Positions 1 to 14,100 of a DNA stretch of 64,000 bases are shown here, piece by piece. The notes under the pieces were generated by a model. That model ran no database searches and was not told the origin of the DNA. It saw only the letters and a list, made by a program, of their open reading frames with translations. The translations under genes and the position numbers were made by a program. The DNA comes from Gordius sp. MW1. Taxonomy: Eukaryota > Nematomorpha > Gordioida > Gordea > Gordiidae. The stretch covers positions 13,454,168 to 13,518,167 of the forward strand of contig OZ038531.1 of assembly GCA_964036665.1 (NCBI GenBank), in the 5' to 3' direction. Numbering within the stretch: position 1 is the stretch's first letter; each line of letters begins with the position of its first letter.

Positions 1-101
1 CAACTTTCATCGGATGCATACGGTTGAAAGAAAAATATGTGAAAAATTTTGAGGTAAAAATATTTATTTTTTTAGATTCTATGTGAAAGAGCATGAAAAA
101 A

Positions 102-111
102 TATATAAAAG
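102..111 (+). promoter_or_regulatory. TATA-box-like motif TATATAAAAG (example of one per monomer)
   Basis: The motif matches the eukaryotic TATA-box consensus and recurs in most monomers. Variants include GATATAAAAG (for example about 4,920 and 7,319), AATATAAAAG (about 29,280) and TATATAATAG (about 41,655). In AT-rich DNA a chance match copied by tandem amplification is fully sufficient. Promoter activity is not shown by the sequence. Confidence 0.35.
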
Positions 112-208
112 TAAGCCAATTTGAGAATCCTATTATCCTCGATTTACTTCCGAAAAGAGGTTTTAAGCTGCCACAACTATTCATTTTGACAAAAGACAAC
201 GTTTTATT

Positions 209-235
209 GTTGCGATTAGTTTGTTGTATCGCAAC
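209..235. repeat. Dyad GTTGCGAT-N11-ATCGCAAC (example of one per monomer)
   Basis: An 8-bp perfect inverted repeat with an 11-base loop (TAGTTTGTTGT) occurs in most monomers at the same place, about 100 bp after the TATATAAAAG motif. Some subfamilies break it: GTACCGAAAC (for example 33,864, 38,683, 45,821), GCGCTTAG and TTGCTATACAAC. Such a dyad could be a protein-binding site or form a hairpin in RNA. The role is unknown. Confidence 0.8.
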
Positions 236-3200
236 GTGAGTGCTTAATTTTTCAAAAATGCACTATGCGATCATGATTTTAAAGTAATAGTTTTCTGATT
301 CTGATAAATTTTACTTTTTATCATCGAAACCACGTCTGAAAACGACAACTTTCATCGGATGCATACGGTTGAAAGAAAAATATGTGAAAAATTTTGAGGT
401 AAAAATATTTATTTTTTTAGATTCTATGTGAAAGAGCATGAAAAAATATATAAAAGTAAGCCAATTTGAGAATCCTATTATCCTCGATTTACTTCCGAAA
501 AGAGGTTTTAAGCTGCCACAACTATTCATTTTGACAAAAGACAACGTTTTATTGTTGCGATTAGTTTGTTGTAACGCAACGTGAGTGCTTAATTTTTGAA
601 AACTGCTCTATGCGATCATGATTTCAAAGTAATAGTTTTCAGATTTTGATAAATTTTTACTTGGGATCATAGAAACCACGTCTGAAAACGACAACTTTCA
701 TCGGATGAATACGGTTCAAAGAAAAATATGTGAAAAATTTTGAGGTAAAAATATTTATTTTTTTCGATTCTATGTGAAAGAGCGTAAAAAAATATATAAA
801 AGTAAGCCAATTTGAGAATCCTATTATCCTCGATTTACTTCCGCAAAGAGGTTTTAAGCTGCGAGAACTATCATTTTGACAAAAGACAACGTTTTATTGT
901 TGCGATTAGTTTGTTGTATCGCAACAGTAGTGCTTAATTTTTGAAAATGGCTCTATGCGATCATGATTTTAAAGTAATAATTTTCTGATTCTGATAAATT
1001 TTTACTTTTTATCATCGAAACCACGTGTGAAAACGACAACTTTCATCTGATGCATACGATTGAAAGAAAAATTTGTCAAAAATTTTGAGGTAAAAATATT
1101 TATTTTTTTCAATTCTATGTGAAAGAGCGTAAAAAATATATAAAAGTAAGCCAATTTGAGAATCCTATTATCCTCGATTTACTTCCGAAAAGAGGTTTTA
1201 AGCTGCGAGAACTATCATTTTGACAAAAGACAACGTTTTATTGTTGCGATTAGTTTGTTGTATCGCAACGTGAGTGCTTAATTTTTCAAAAATGCACTAT
1301 GCGATCATGATTTTAAAGTAATAGTTTTCTGATTCTGATAAATTTTACTTTTTATCATCGAAACCACGTCTGAAAATGACAACTTTCATCGGATGCATAC
1401 GGTTGAAAGAAAAATATGTGAAAAATTTTGAGGTAAAAATATTTATTTTTTTAGATTCTATGTGAAAGAGCATGAAAAAATATATAAAAGTAAGCCAATT
1501 TGAGAATCCTATTATCCTCGATTTACTTCCGAAAAGAGGTTTTAAGCTGCCACAACTATTCATTTTGACAAAAGACAACGTTTTATTGTTGCGATTAGTT
1601 TGTTGTATCGCAACGTAAGTGCTTAATTTTTGAAAACTGCTCTATGCGATCATGATTTCAAAGTAATAGTTTTCAGATTTTGATAAATTTTTACTTGGGA
1701 TCATAGAAACCACGTCTGAAAACGACAACTTTCATCGGATGAATACGGTTCAAAGAAAAATATGTGAAAAATTTTGAGGTAAAAATATTTATTTTTTTCG
1801 ATTCTATGTGAAAGAGCGTAAAAAAATATATAAAAGTAAGCCAATTTGAGAATCCTATTATCCTCGATTGACTTCCGCATAGAGGTTTTAAGCTGCGAGA
1901 ACTATCATTTTGACAAAAGACAACGTTTTATTGTTGCGATTAGTTTGTTGTATCGCAACGTGAGTGCTTAATTTTTCAAAAATGCACTATGCGATCATGA
2001 TTTTAAAGTAATAGTTTTCTGATTCTGATAAATTTTTACTTTTTATCATCGAAACCACGTCTGAAAACGACAATCGGATGCATACGGTTGAAAGAAAAAT
2101 ATGTGAAAAATTTTGAGGTAAAAATATTTATTTTTTTAGATTCTATGTGAAAGATCATGAAAAAATATATAAAAGTAAGCCAATTTGAGAATCCTATTAT
2201 CCTCGATTTACTTCCGAAAAGAGGTTTTAAGCTGCGAGAACTATCATTTTGACAAAAGACAACGTTTTATTGTTGCGATTAGTTTGTTGTATCGCAACGT
2301 GTGTGCTTAATTTTTCAAAAATGCACTATGCGATCATGATTTTAAAGTAATAGTTTTCTGATTCTGATAAATTTTACTTTTTATCATCGAAACCACGTCT
2401 GAAAACGACAACTTTCATCGGATGCATACGGTTGAAAGAAAAATATGTGAAAAATTTTGAGGTAAAAATATTTATTTTTTTAGATTCTATGTGAAAGAGC
2501 ATGAAAAAATATATAAAAGTAAGCCAATTTGAGAATCCTATTATCCTCGATTTACTTCCGAAAAGAGGTTTTAAGCTGCCACAACTATTCATTTTGACAA
2601 AAGACAACGTTTTATTGTTGCGATTAGTTTGTTGTATCGCAACGTGAGTGCTTAATTTTTCAAAAATGCACTATGCGATCATGATTTTAAAGTAATAGTT
2701 TTCTGATTCTGATAAATTTTACTTTTTATCATCGAAACCACGTCTGAAAACGACAACTTTCATCGGATGCATACGGTTGAAAGAAAAATATGTGAAAAAT
2801 TTTGAGGTAAAAATATTTATTTTTTTAGATTCTATGTGAAAGAGCATGAAAAAATATATAAAAGTAAGCCAATTTGAGAATCCTATTATCCTCGATTTAC
2901 TTCCGAAAAGAGGTTTTAAGCTGCCACAACTATTCATTTTGACAAAAGACAACGTTTTATTGTTGCGATTAGTTTGTTGTAACGCAACGTGAGTGCTTAA
3001 TTTTTGAAAACTGCTCTATGCGATCATGATTTCAAAGTAATAGTTTTCAGATTTTGATAAATTTTTACTTGGGATCATAGAAACCACGTCTGAAAACGAC
3101 AACTTTCATCGGATGAATACGGTTCAAAGAAAAATATGTGAAAAATTTTGAGGTAAAAATATTTATTTTTTTCGATTCTATGTGAAAGAGCGTAAAAAAA

Positions 3201-6200
3201 TATATAAAAGTAAGCCAATTTGAGAATCCTATTATCCTCGATTTACTTCCGCAAAGAGGTTTTAAGCTGCGAGAACTATCATTTTGACAAAAGACAACGT
3301 TTTATTGTTGCGATTAGTTTGTTGTATCGCAACAGTAGTGCTTAATTTTTGAAAATGGCTCTATGCGATCATGATTTTAAAGTAATAATTTTCTGATTCT
3401 GATAAATTTTTACTTTTTATCATCGAAACCACGTCTGAAAACGACAACTTTCATCTGATGCATACGATTGAAAGAAAAATTTGTCAAAAATTTTGAGGTA
3501 AAAATATTTATTTTTTTCAATTCTATGTGAAAGAGCGTAAAAAATATATAAAAGTAAGCCAATTTGAGAATCCTATTATCCTCGATTTACTTCCGAAAAG
3601 AGGTTTTAAGCTGCCACAACTATTCATTTTGACAAAAGACAACGTTTTATTGTTGCGATTAGTTTGTTGTATCGCAACGTGAGTGCTTAATTTTTCAAAA
3701 ATGCACTATGCGATCATGATTTTAAAGTAATAGTTTTCTGATTCTGATAAATTTTACTTTTTATCATCGAAACCACGTCTGAAAACGACAACTTTCATCG
3801 GATGCATACGGTTGAAAGAAAAATATGTGAAAAATTTTGAGGTAAAAATATTTATTTTTTTAGATTCTATGTGAAAGAGCATGAAAAAATATATAAAAGT
3901 AAGCCAATTTGAGAATCCTATTATCCTCGATTTACTTCCGAAAAGAGGTTTTAAGCTGCCACAACTATTCATTTTGACAAAAGACAACGTTTTATTGTTG
4001 CGATTAGTTTGTTGTATCGCAACGTAAGTGCTTAATTTTTGAAAACTGCTCTATGCGATCATGATTTCAAAGTAATAGTTTTCAGATTTTGATAAATTTT
4101 TACTTGGGATCATAGAAACCACGTCTGAAAACGACAACTTTCATCGGATGAATACGGTTCAAAGAAAAATATGTGAAAAATTTTGAGGTAAAAATATTTA
4201 TTTTTTTCGATTCTATGTGAAAGAGCGTAAAAAAATATATAAAAGTAAGCCAATTTGAGAATCCTATTATCCTCGATTGACTTCCGCATAGAGGTTTTAA
4301 GCTGCGAGAACTATCATTTTGACAAAAGACAACGTTTTATTGTTGCGATTAGTTTGTTGTATCGCAACGTGAGTGCTTAATTTTTCAAAAATGCACTATG
4401 CGATCATGATTTTAAAGTAATAGTTTTCTGATTCTGATAAATTTTTACTTTTTATCATCGAAACCACGTCTGAAAACGACAATCGGATGCATACGGTTGA
4501 AAGAAAAATATGTGAAAAATTTTGAGGTAAAAATATTTATTTTTTTAGATTCTATGTGAAAGATCATGAAAAAATATATAAAAGTAAGCCAATTTGAGAA
4601 TCCTATTATCCTCGATTTACTTCCGAAAAGAGGTTTTAAGCTGCGAGAACTATCATTTTGACAAAAGACAACGTTTTATTGTTGCGATTAGTTTGTTGTA
4701 TCGCAACAGTAGTGCTTAATTTTTGAAAATGGCTCTATGCAATCATGATTTCAAAGTAATAGTTTTCAGATTCTGATAAATTTTTACTTGGGATCATAGA
4801 AACCACGTCTGAAAACGACAACTTTCATCGGATGAATACGGTTCAAAGAAAAATATGTGAAAAATTTTGAGGTAAAAATATTTATTTTTTTCGATTCTAT
4901 GTGAAAGAGCGTAAAAAAAGATATAAAAGTAAGCCAATTTGAGAATCCTATTATCCTCGATTTACTTCCGCAAAGAGGTTTTAAGCTGGGAGAACTATCA
5001 TTTTGACAAACGTTTTATTGTTGCGATTAGTTTGTTGTATCGCAACGTGAGTGCTTAATTTTTGAAAATGGCTCTATGCGATCATGATTTTAAAGTAATA
5101 ATTTTCTGATTCTGATAAATTTTTACTTTTTATCATCGAAACCAGTCTGAAAACGACAACTTTCATCGGATGCATAAGGTTGAAAGAAAAATATGTCAAA
5201 AATTTTGAGGTAAAAATATTTATTTTTTTTTGATTCTATGTGAAAGAGCGTAAAAAAATATATAAAAGTAAGCCAATTTGAGAATCCTATTATCCTCGAT
5301 TGACTTCCGCAAAGAGGGTTTAAGCTGCTAGAACTATCATTTTGACAAAAGACAACGTTTTATTGTTGCGATTAGTTTGTTGTATCGCAACAGTAGTGCT
5401 TAATTTTTGAAAATGGCTCTATGCGATCATGATTTTAAAGTAATAGTTTTCTGATTCTGATAAATTTTTACTTTTTATCATCGAAACCACGTCTGAAAAC
5501 GACAACTTTCATCTGATGCATACGATTGAAAGAAAAATATGTCAAAAATTTTGAGGTAAAAATATTTATTTTTTTCAATTCTATGTGAAAGAGCGTAAAA
5601 AATATATAAAAGTAAGCCAATTTGAGAATCCTATTATCCTCGATTTACTTCCGCAAAGAGGTTTTAAGCTGCGAGAACTATCATTTTGACAAAAGACAAC
5701 GTTTTATTGTTGCGATTAGTTTGTTGTATCGCAACAGTAGTGCTTAATTTTTGAAAATGGCTCTATGCGATCATGATTTTAAAGTAATAATTTTCTGATT
5801 CTGATAAATTTTTACTTTTTATCATCGAAACCACGTCTGAAAACGACAACTTTCATCTGATGCATACGATTGAAAGAAAAATTTGTCAAAAATTTTGAGG
5901 TAAAAATATTTATTTTTTTCAATTCTATGTGAAAGAGCGTAAAAAATATATAAAAGTAAGCCAATTTGAGAATCCTATTATCCTCGATTTACTTCCGAAA
6001 AGAGGTTTTAAGCTGCGAGAACTATCATTTTGACAAAAGACAACGTTTTATTGTTGCGATTAGTTTGTTGTATCGCAACGTGAGTGCTTAATTTTTCAAA
6101 AATGCACTATGCGATCATGATTTTAAAGTAATAGTTTTCTGATTCTGATAAATTTTACTTTTTATCATCGAAACCACGTCTGAAAATGACAACTTTCATC

Positions 6201-8199
6201 GGATGCATACGGTTGAAAGAAAAATATGTGAAAAATTTTGAGGTAAAAATATTTATTTTTTTAGATTCTATGTGAAAGAGCATGAAAAAATATATAAAAG
6301 TAAGCCAATTTGAGAATCCTATTATCCTCGATTTACTTCCGAAAAGAGGTTTTAAGCTGCCACAACTATTCATTTTGACAAAAGACAACGTTTTATTGTT
6401 GCGATTAGTTTGTTGTATCGCAACGTAAGTGCTTAATTTTTGAAAACTGCTCTATGCGATCATGATTTCAAAGTAATAGTTTTCAGATTTTGATAAATTT
6501 TTACTTGGGATCATAGAAACCACGTCTGAAAACGACAACTTTCATCGGATGAATACGGTTCAAAGAAAAATATGTGAAAAATTTTGAGGTAAAAATATTT
6601 ATTTTTTTCGATTCTATGTGAAAGAGCGTAAAAAAATATATAAAAGTAAGCCAATTTGAGAATCCTATTATCCTCGATTGACTTCCGCATAGAGGTTTTA
6701 AGCTGCGAGAACTATCATTTTGACAAAAGACAACGTTTTATTGTTGCGATTAGTTTGTTGTATCGCAACGTGAGTGCTTAATTTTTCAAAAATGCACTAT
6801 GCGATCATGATTTTAAAGTAATAGTTTTCTGATTCTGATAAATTTTTACTTTTTATCATCGAAACCACGTCTGAAAACGACAATCGGATGCATACGGTTG
6901 AAAGAAAAATATGTGAAAAATTTTGAGGTAAAAATATTTATTTTTTTAGATTCTATGTGAAAGATCATGAAAAAATATATAAAAGTAAGCCAATTTGAGA
7001 ATCCTATTATCCTCGATTTACTTCCGAAAAGAGGTTTTAAGCTGCGAGAACTATCATTTTGACAAAAGACAACGTTTTATTGTTGCGATTAGTTTGTTGT
7101 ATCGCAACAGTAGTGCTTAATTTTTGAAAATGGCTCTATGCAATCATGATTTCAAAGTAATAGTTTTCAGATTCTGATAAATTTTTACTTGGGATCATAG
7201 AAACCACGTCTGAAAACGACAACTTTCATCGGATGAATACGGTTCAAAGAAAAATATGTGAAAAATTTTGAGGTAAAAATATTTATTTTTTTCGATTCTA
7301 TGTGAAAGAGCGTAAAAAAAGATATAAAAGTAAGCCAATTTGAGAATCCTATTATCCTCGATTTACTTCCGCAAAGAGGTTTTAAGCTGGGAGAACTATC
7401 ATTTTGACAAACGTTTTATTGTTGCGATTAGTTTGTTGTATCGCAACGTGAGTGCTTAATTTTTGAAAATGGCTCTATGCGATCATGATTTTAAAGTAAT
7501 AATTTTCTGATTCTGATAAATTTTTACTTTTTATCATCGAAACCAGTCTGAAAACGACAACTTTCATCGGATGCATAAGGTTGAAAGAAAAATATGTCAA
7601 AAATTTTGAGGTAAAAATATTTATTTTTTTTTGATTCTATGTGAAAGAGCGTAAAAAAATATATAAAAGTAAGCCAATTTGAGAATCCTATTATCCTCGA
7701 TTGACTTCCGCAAAGAGGGTTTAAGCTGCTAGAACTATCATTTTGACAAAAGACAACGTTTTATTGTTGCGATTAGTTTGTTGTATCGCAACAGTAGTGC
7801 TTAATTTTTGAAAATGGCTCTATGCGATCATGATTTTAAAGTAATAGTTTTCTGATTCTGATAAATTTTTACTTTTTATCATCGAAACCACGTCTGAAAA
7901 CGACAACTTTCATCTGATGCATACGATTGAAAGAAAAATATGTCAAAAATTTTGAGGTAAAAATATTTATTTTTTTCAATTCTATGTGAAAGAGCGTAAA
8001 AAATATATAAAAGTAAGCCAATTTGAGAATCCTATTATCCTCGATTTACTTCCGAAAAGAGGTTTTAAGCTGCGAGAACTATCATTTTGACAAAAGACAA
8101 CGTTTTATTGTTGCGATTAGTTTGTTGTATCGCAACGTGAGTGCTTAATTTTTCAAAAATGCACTATGCGATCATGATTTTAAAGTAATAGTTTTCTGA

Positions 8200-11100
8200 T
8201 TCTGATAAATTTTACTTTTTATCATCGAAACCACGTCTGAAAACGACAACTTTCATCGGATGCATACGGTTGAAAGAAAAATATGTGAAAAATTTTGAGG
8301 TAAAAATATTTATTTTTTTAGATTCTATGTGAAAGAGCATGAAAAAATATATAAAAGTAAGCCAATTTGAGAATCCTATTATCCTCGATTTACTTCCGAA
8401 AAGAGGTTTTAAGCTGCCACAACTATTCATTTTGACAAAAGACAACGTTTTATTGTTGCGATTAGTTTGTTGTATCGCAACGTGAGTGCTTAATTTTTGA
8501 AAACTGCTCTATGCGATCATGATTTCAAAGTAATAGTTTTCAGATTTTGATAAATTTTTACTTGGGATCATAGAAACCACGTCTGAAAACGACAACTTTC
8601 ATCGGATGAATACGGTTCAAAGAAAAATATGTGAAAAATTTTGAGGTAAAAATATTTATTTTTTTCGATTCTATGTGAAAGAGCGTAAAAAAATATATAA
8701 AAGTAAGCCAATTTGAGAATCCTATTATCCTCGATTGACTTCCGCATAGAGGTTTTAAGCTGCGAGAACTATCATTTTGACGAAAGACAACGTTTTATTG
8801 TTGCGATTAGTTTGTTGTATCGCAACGTGAGTGCTTAATTTTTCAAAAATGCACTATGCGATCATGATTTTAAAGTAATAGTTTTCTGATTCTGATAAAT
8901 TTTTACTTTTTATCATCGAAACCACGTCTGAAAACGACAATCGGATGCATACGGTTGAAAGAAAAATATGTGAAAAATTTTGAGGTAAAAATATTTATTT
9001 TTTTAGATTCTATGTGAAAGATCATGAAAAAATATATAAAAGTAAGCCAATTTGAGAATCCTTATCCTCGATTTACTTCCGAAAAGAGGTTTTAAGCTGC
9101 GAGAACTATCATTTTGACAAAAGACAACGTTTTATTGTTGCGATTAGTTTGTTGTATCGCAACAGTAGTGCTTAATTTTTGAAAATGGCTCTATGCAATC
9201 ATGATTTCAAAGTAATAGTTTTCAGATTCTGATAAATTTTTACTTGGGATCATAGAAACCACGTCTGAAAACGACAACTTTCATCGGATGAATACGGTTC
9301 AAAGAAAAATATGTGAAAAATTTTGAGGTAAAAATATTTATTTTTTTCGATTCTATGTGAAAGAGCGTAAAAAAAGATATAAAAGTAAGCCAATTTGAGA
9401 ATCCTATTATCCTCGATTTACTTCCGCAAAGAGGTTTTAAGCTGCGAGAACTATCATTTTGACAAACGTTTTATTGTTGCGATTAGTTTGTTGTATCGCA
9501 ACGTGAGTGCTTAATTTTTGAAAATGGCTCTATGCGATCATGATTTTAAAGTAATAATTTTCTGATTCTGATAAATTTTTACTTTTTATCATCGAAACCA
9601 GTCTGAAAACGACAACTTTCATCGGATGCATAAGGTTGAAAGAAAAATATGTCAAAAATTTTGAGGTAAAAATATTTATTTTTTTTTGATTCTATGTGAA
9701 AGAGCGTAAAAAAATATATAAAAGTAAGCCAATTTGAGAATCCTATTATCCTCGATTGACTTCCGCAAAGAGGGTTTAAGCTGCTAGAACTATCATTTTG
9801 ACAAAAGACAACGTTTTATTGTTGCGATTAGTTTGTTGTATCGCAACAGTAGTGCTTAATTTTTGAAAATGGCTCTATGCGATCATGATTTTAAAGTAAT
9901 AGTTTTCTGATTCTGATAAATTTTTACTTTTTATCATCGAAACCACGTCTGAAAACGACAACTTTCATCTGATGCATACGATTGAAAGAAAAATATGTCA
10001 AAAATTTTGAGGTAAAAATATTTATTTTTTTCAATTCTATGTGAAAGAGCGTAAAAAATATATAAAAGTAAGCCAATTTGAGAATCCTATTATCCTCGAT
10101 TTACTTCCGAAAAGAGGTTTTAAGCTGCGAGAACTATCATTTTGACAAAAGACAACGTTTTATTGTTGCGATTAGTTTGTTGTATCGCAACGTGAGTGCT
10201 TAATTTTTCAAAAATGCACTATGCGATCATGATTTTAAAGTAATAGTTTTCTGATTCTGATAAATTTTACTTTTTATCATCGAAACCACGTCTGAAAACG
10301 ACAACTTTCATCGGATGCATACGGTTGAAAGAAAAATATGTGAAAAATTTTGAGGTAAAAATATTTATTTTTTTAGATTCTATGTGAAAGAGCATGAAAA
10401 AATATATAAAAGTAAGCCAATTTGAGAATCCTATTATCCTCGATTTACTTCCGAAAAGAGGTTTTAAGCTGCCACAACTATTCATTTTGACAAAAGACAA
10501 CGTTTTATTGTTGCGATTAGTTTGTTGTATCGCAACGTGAGTGCTTAATTTTTGAAAACTGCTCTATGCGATCATGATTTCAAAGTAATAGTTTTCAGAT
10601 TTTGATAAATTTTTACTTGGGATCATAGAAACCACGTCTGAAAACGACAACTTTCATCGGATGAATACGGTTCAAAGAAAAATATGTGAAAAATTTTGAG
10701 GTAAAAATATTTATTTTTTTCGATTCTATGTGAAAGAGCGTAAAAAAATATATAAAAGTAAGCCAATTTGAGAATCCTATTATCCTCGATTGACTTCCGC
10801 ATAGAGGTTTTAAGCTGCGAGAACTATCATTTTGACAAAAGACAACGTTTTATTGTTGCGATTAGTTTGTTGTATCGCAACGTGAGTGCTTAATTTTTCA
10901 AAAATGCACTATGCGATCATGATTTTAAAGTAATAGTTTTCTGATTCTGATAAATTTTTACTTTTTATCATCGAAACCACGTCTGAAAACGACAATCGGA
11001 TGCATACGGTTGAAAGAAAAATATGTGAAAAATTTTGAGGTAAAAATATTTATTTTTTTAGATTCTATGTGAAAGATCATGAAAAAATATATAAAAGTAA

Positions 11101-14100
11101 GCCAATTTGAGAATCCTATTATCCTCGATTTACTTCCGAAAAGAGGTTTTAAGCTGCGAGAACTATCATTTTGACAAAAGACAACGTTTTATTGTTGCGA
11201 TTAGTTTGTTGTATCGCAACGTGTGTGCTTAATTTTTCAAAAATGCACTATGCGATCATGATTTTAAAGTAATAGTTTTCTGATTCTGATAAATTTTACT
11301 TTTTATCATTGAAACCACGTCTGAAAACGACAACTTTCATCGGATGCATACGGTTGAAAGAAAAATATGTGAAAAATTTTGAGGTAAAAATATTTATTTT
11401 TTTAGATTTTATGTGAAAGAGCATGAAAAAATATATAAAAGTAAGCCAATTTGAGAATCCTATTATCCTCGATTTACTTCCGAAAAGAGGTTTTAAGCTG
11501 CCACAACTATTCATTTTGACAAAAGACAACGTTTTATTGTTGCGATTAGTTTGTTGTATCGCAACGTGAGTGCTTAATTTTTGAAAACTGCTCTATGCGA
11601 TCATGATTTCAAAGTAATAGTTTTCAGATTTTGATAAATTTTTACTTGGGATCATAGAAACCACGTCTGAAAACGATAACTTTCATCGGATGAATACGGT
11701 TCAAAGAAAAATATGTGAAAAATTTTGAGGTAAAAATATTTATTTTTTTCGATTATATGTGAAAGAGCGTAAAAAAATATATAAAAGTAAGCCAATTTGA
11801 GAATCCTATTATCCTCGATTTACTTCCGCAAAGAGGTTTTAAGCTGCGAGAACTATCATTTTGACAAAAGACAACGTTTTATTGTTGCGATTAGTTTGTT
11901 GTATCGCAACAGTAGTGCTTAATTTTTGAAAATGGCTCTATGCGATCATGATTTCAATGTAATAGTTTTCAGATTCTGATAAATTTTTACTTGGGATCAT
12001 AGAAAACACGTCTGAAAACGACAACTTTCATCGGATGAATACGGTTCAAAGAAAAATATGTGAAAAATTTTGAGGTAAAAATATTTATTTTTTTCGATTC
12101 TATGTGAAAGAGCGTAAAAAAAGATATAAAAGTAAGCCAATTTGAGAATCCTATTATCCTCGATTTACTTCCGCAAAGAGGTTTTAAGCTGCGAGAACTA
12201 TCATTTTGACAAACGTTTTATTGTTGCGATTAGTTTGTTGTATCGCAACGTGAGTGCTTAATTTTTGAAAATGGCTCTATGCGATCATGATTTTAAAGTA
12301 ATAATTTTCTGATTCTGATAAATTTTTACTTTTTATCATCGAAACCAGTCTGAAAACGACAACTTTCATCGGATGCATACGGTTGAAAGAAAAATATGTC
12401 AAAAATTTTGAGGTAAAAATATTTATTTTTTTCGATTCTATGTGAAAGTGCATGAAAAAATATATAAAAGTAAGCCAATTTGAGAATCCTATTATCCTCG
12501 ATTGACTTCCGCAAAGAGGGTTTAAGCTGCTAGAACTATCATTTTGACAAAAGACAACGTTTTATTGTTGCGATTAGTTTGTTGTATCGCAACGTGAGTG
12601 CTTAATTTTGCAAAAATGCATTATGCGATCATGATTTCAAAGTAATAGTTTTCAGATTCTAATAAATTTTTACTTGGGATCATATAAACCACGTCTGAAA
12701 ACGACAACTTTCATCGGATGAATACGGTTCAAAGAAAAATATGTGAAAAATTTTGAGGTGAAAATATTTATTTTTTTCGAATCTATGTGAAGAGCGTTAA
12801 AAAATATATAAAAGTAAGCCAATTTGAGAATCCTATTATCCTCGATTGACTTCCGCAAAGAGGTTTTAAGCTGCGAGAACTATCATTTTGACAAAAGACA
12901 ACGTTTTATTGTTGCGATTAGTTTGTTGTATCGCAACGTGAGTGCTTAATTTTTGAAAACTGCTCTATGCGATTATGATTTCAAAATAATAGTTTTTAGA
13001 TTCTGATAAATTTTTACTTGGGATCATAGAAACCACGTCTGAAAACGACAACTTTCATTGGATGAATACGGTTCAAAGAAAAATATGTGAAAATTTTTGA
13101 GGTAAAAATATTTATTTTTTTCGATTCTATGTGAAAGAGCGTAAAAAAATATATAAAAGTAAGCCAATTTGAGAATCCTATTATCCTCGATTTACTTCCG
13201 CAAAGAGGGTTTAAGCTGCTAGAACTATCATTTTGACGAAAGACAACGTTTTATTGTTGCGATTAGTTTGTTGTATCGCAACAGTAGTGATTTTTGAAAA
13301 TGGCTCTATGCGATCATGATTTTAAAGTAATAATTTTCTGATTCTGATAAATTTTTACTTTTTATCATCGAAACCACGTCTGAAAACGACAACTTTCATC
13401 TGATGCATACGATTGAAAGAAAAATATGTCAAAAATTTTGAGGTAAAAATATTTATTTTTTTCAATTCTATGTGAAAGAGCGTAAAAAATATATAAAAGT
13501 AAGCCAATTTGAGAATCCTATTATCCTCGATTTACTTCCGAAAAGAGGTTTTAAGCTGCCACAACTATTCATTTTGACAAAAGACAACGTTTTATTGTTG
13601 CGATTAGTTTGTTGTATCGCAACGTGAGTGCTTAATTTTTGAAAACTGCTCTATGCGATCATGATTTCAAAGTAATAGTTTTCAGATTTTGATAAATTTT
13701 TACTTGGGATCATAGAAACCACGTCTGAAAACGACAACTTTCATCGGATGAATACGGTTCAAAGAAAAATATGTGAAAAATTTTGAGGTAAAAATATTTA
13801 TTTTTTTCGATTCTATGTGAAAGAGCGTAAAAAAATATATAAAAGTAAGCCAATTTGAGAATCCTATTATCCTCGATTGACTTCCGCATAGAGGTTTTAA
13901 GCTGCGAGAACTATCATTTTGACAAAAGACAACGTTTTATTGTTGCGATTAGTTTGTTGTATCGCAACGTGAGTGCTTAATTTTTCAAAAATGCACTATG
14001 CGATCATGATTTTAAAGTAATAGTTTTCTGATTCTGATAAATTTTTACTTTTTATCATCGAAACCACGTCTGAAAACGACAATCGGATGCATACGGTTGA

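Larger units (their letters stand above)
1..11200 (+). repeat. Higher-order repeats of 7 and 6 monomers
   Basis: Shared private variants recur at 2,401-2,412 bp (seven monomers) and then 2,055-2,057 bp (six monomers). A 6-bp deletion giving GACAAACG occurs at about 5,007, 7,408 and 9,464. A 6-bp deletion giving CGACAATCGG occurs at about 2,070, 4,482, 6,883, 8,940 and 10,995. Copies near 1-2,290 and 2,409-4,700 are nearly identical and then diverge at CGTGTGTGC versus CAGTAGTGC, marking an exchange boundary. Confidence 0.85.

Noticed and set aside
1-345. CENP-B-box-like site in the monomer
   Set aside because: I looked for TTCG....A..CGGG and its complement in the monomer. Only partial TTCG or CGGA pieces occur, without the required spacing.
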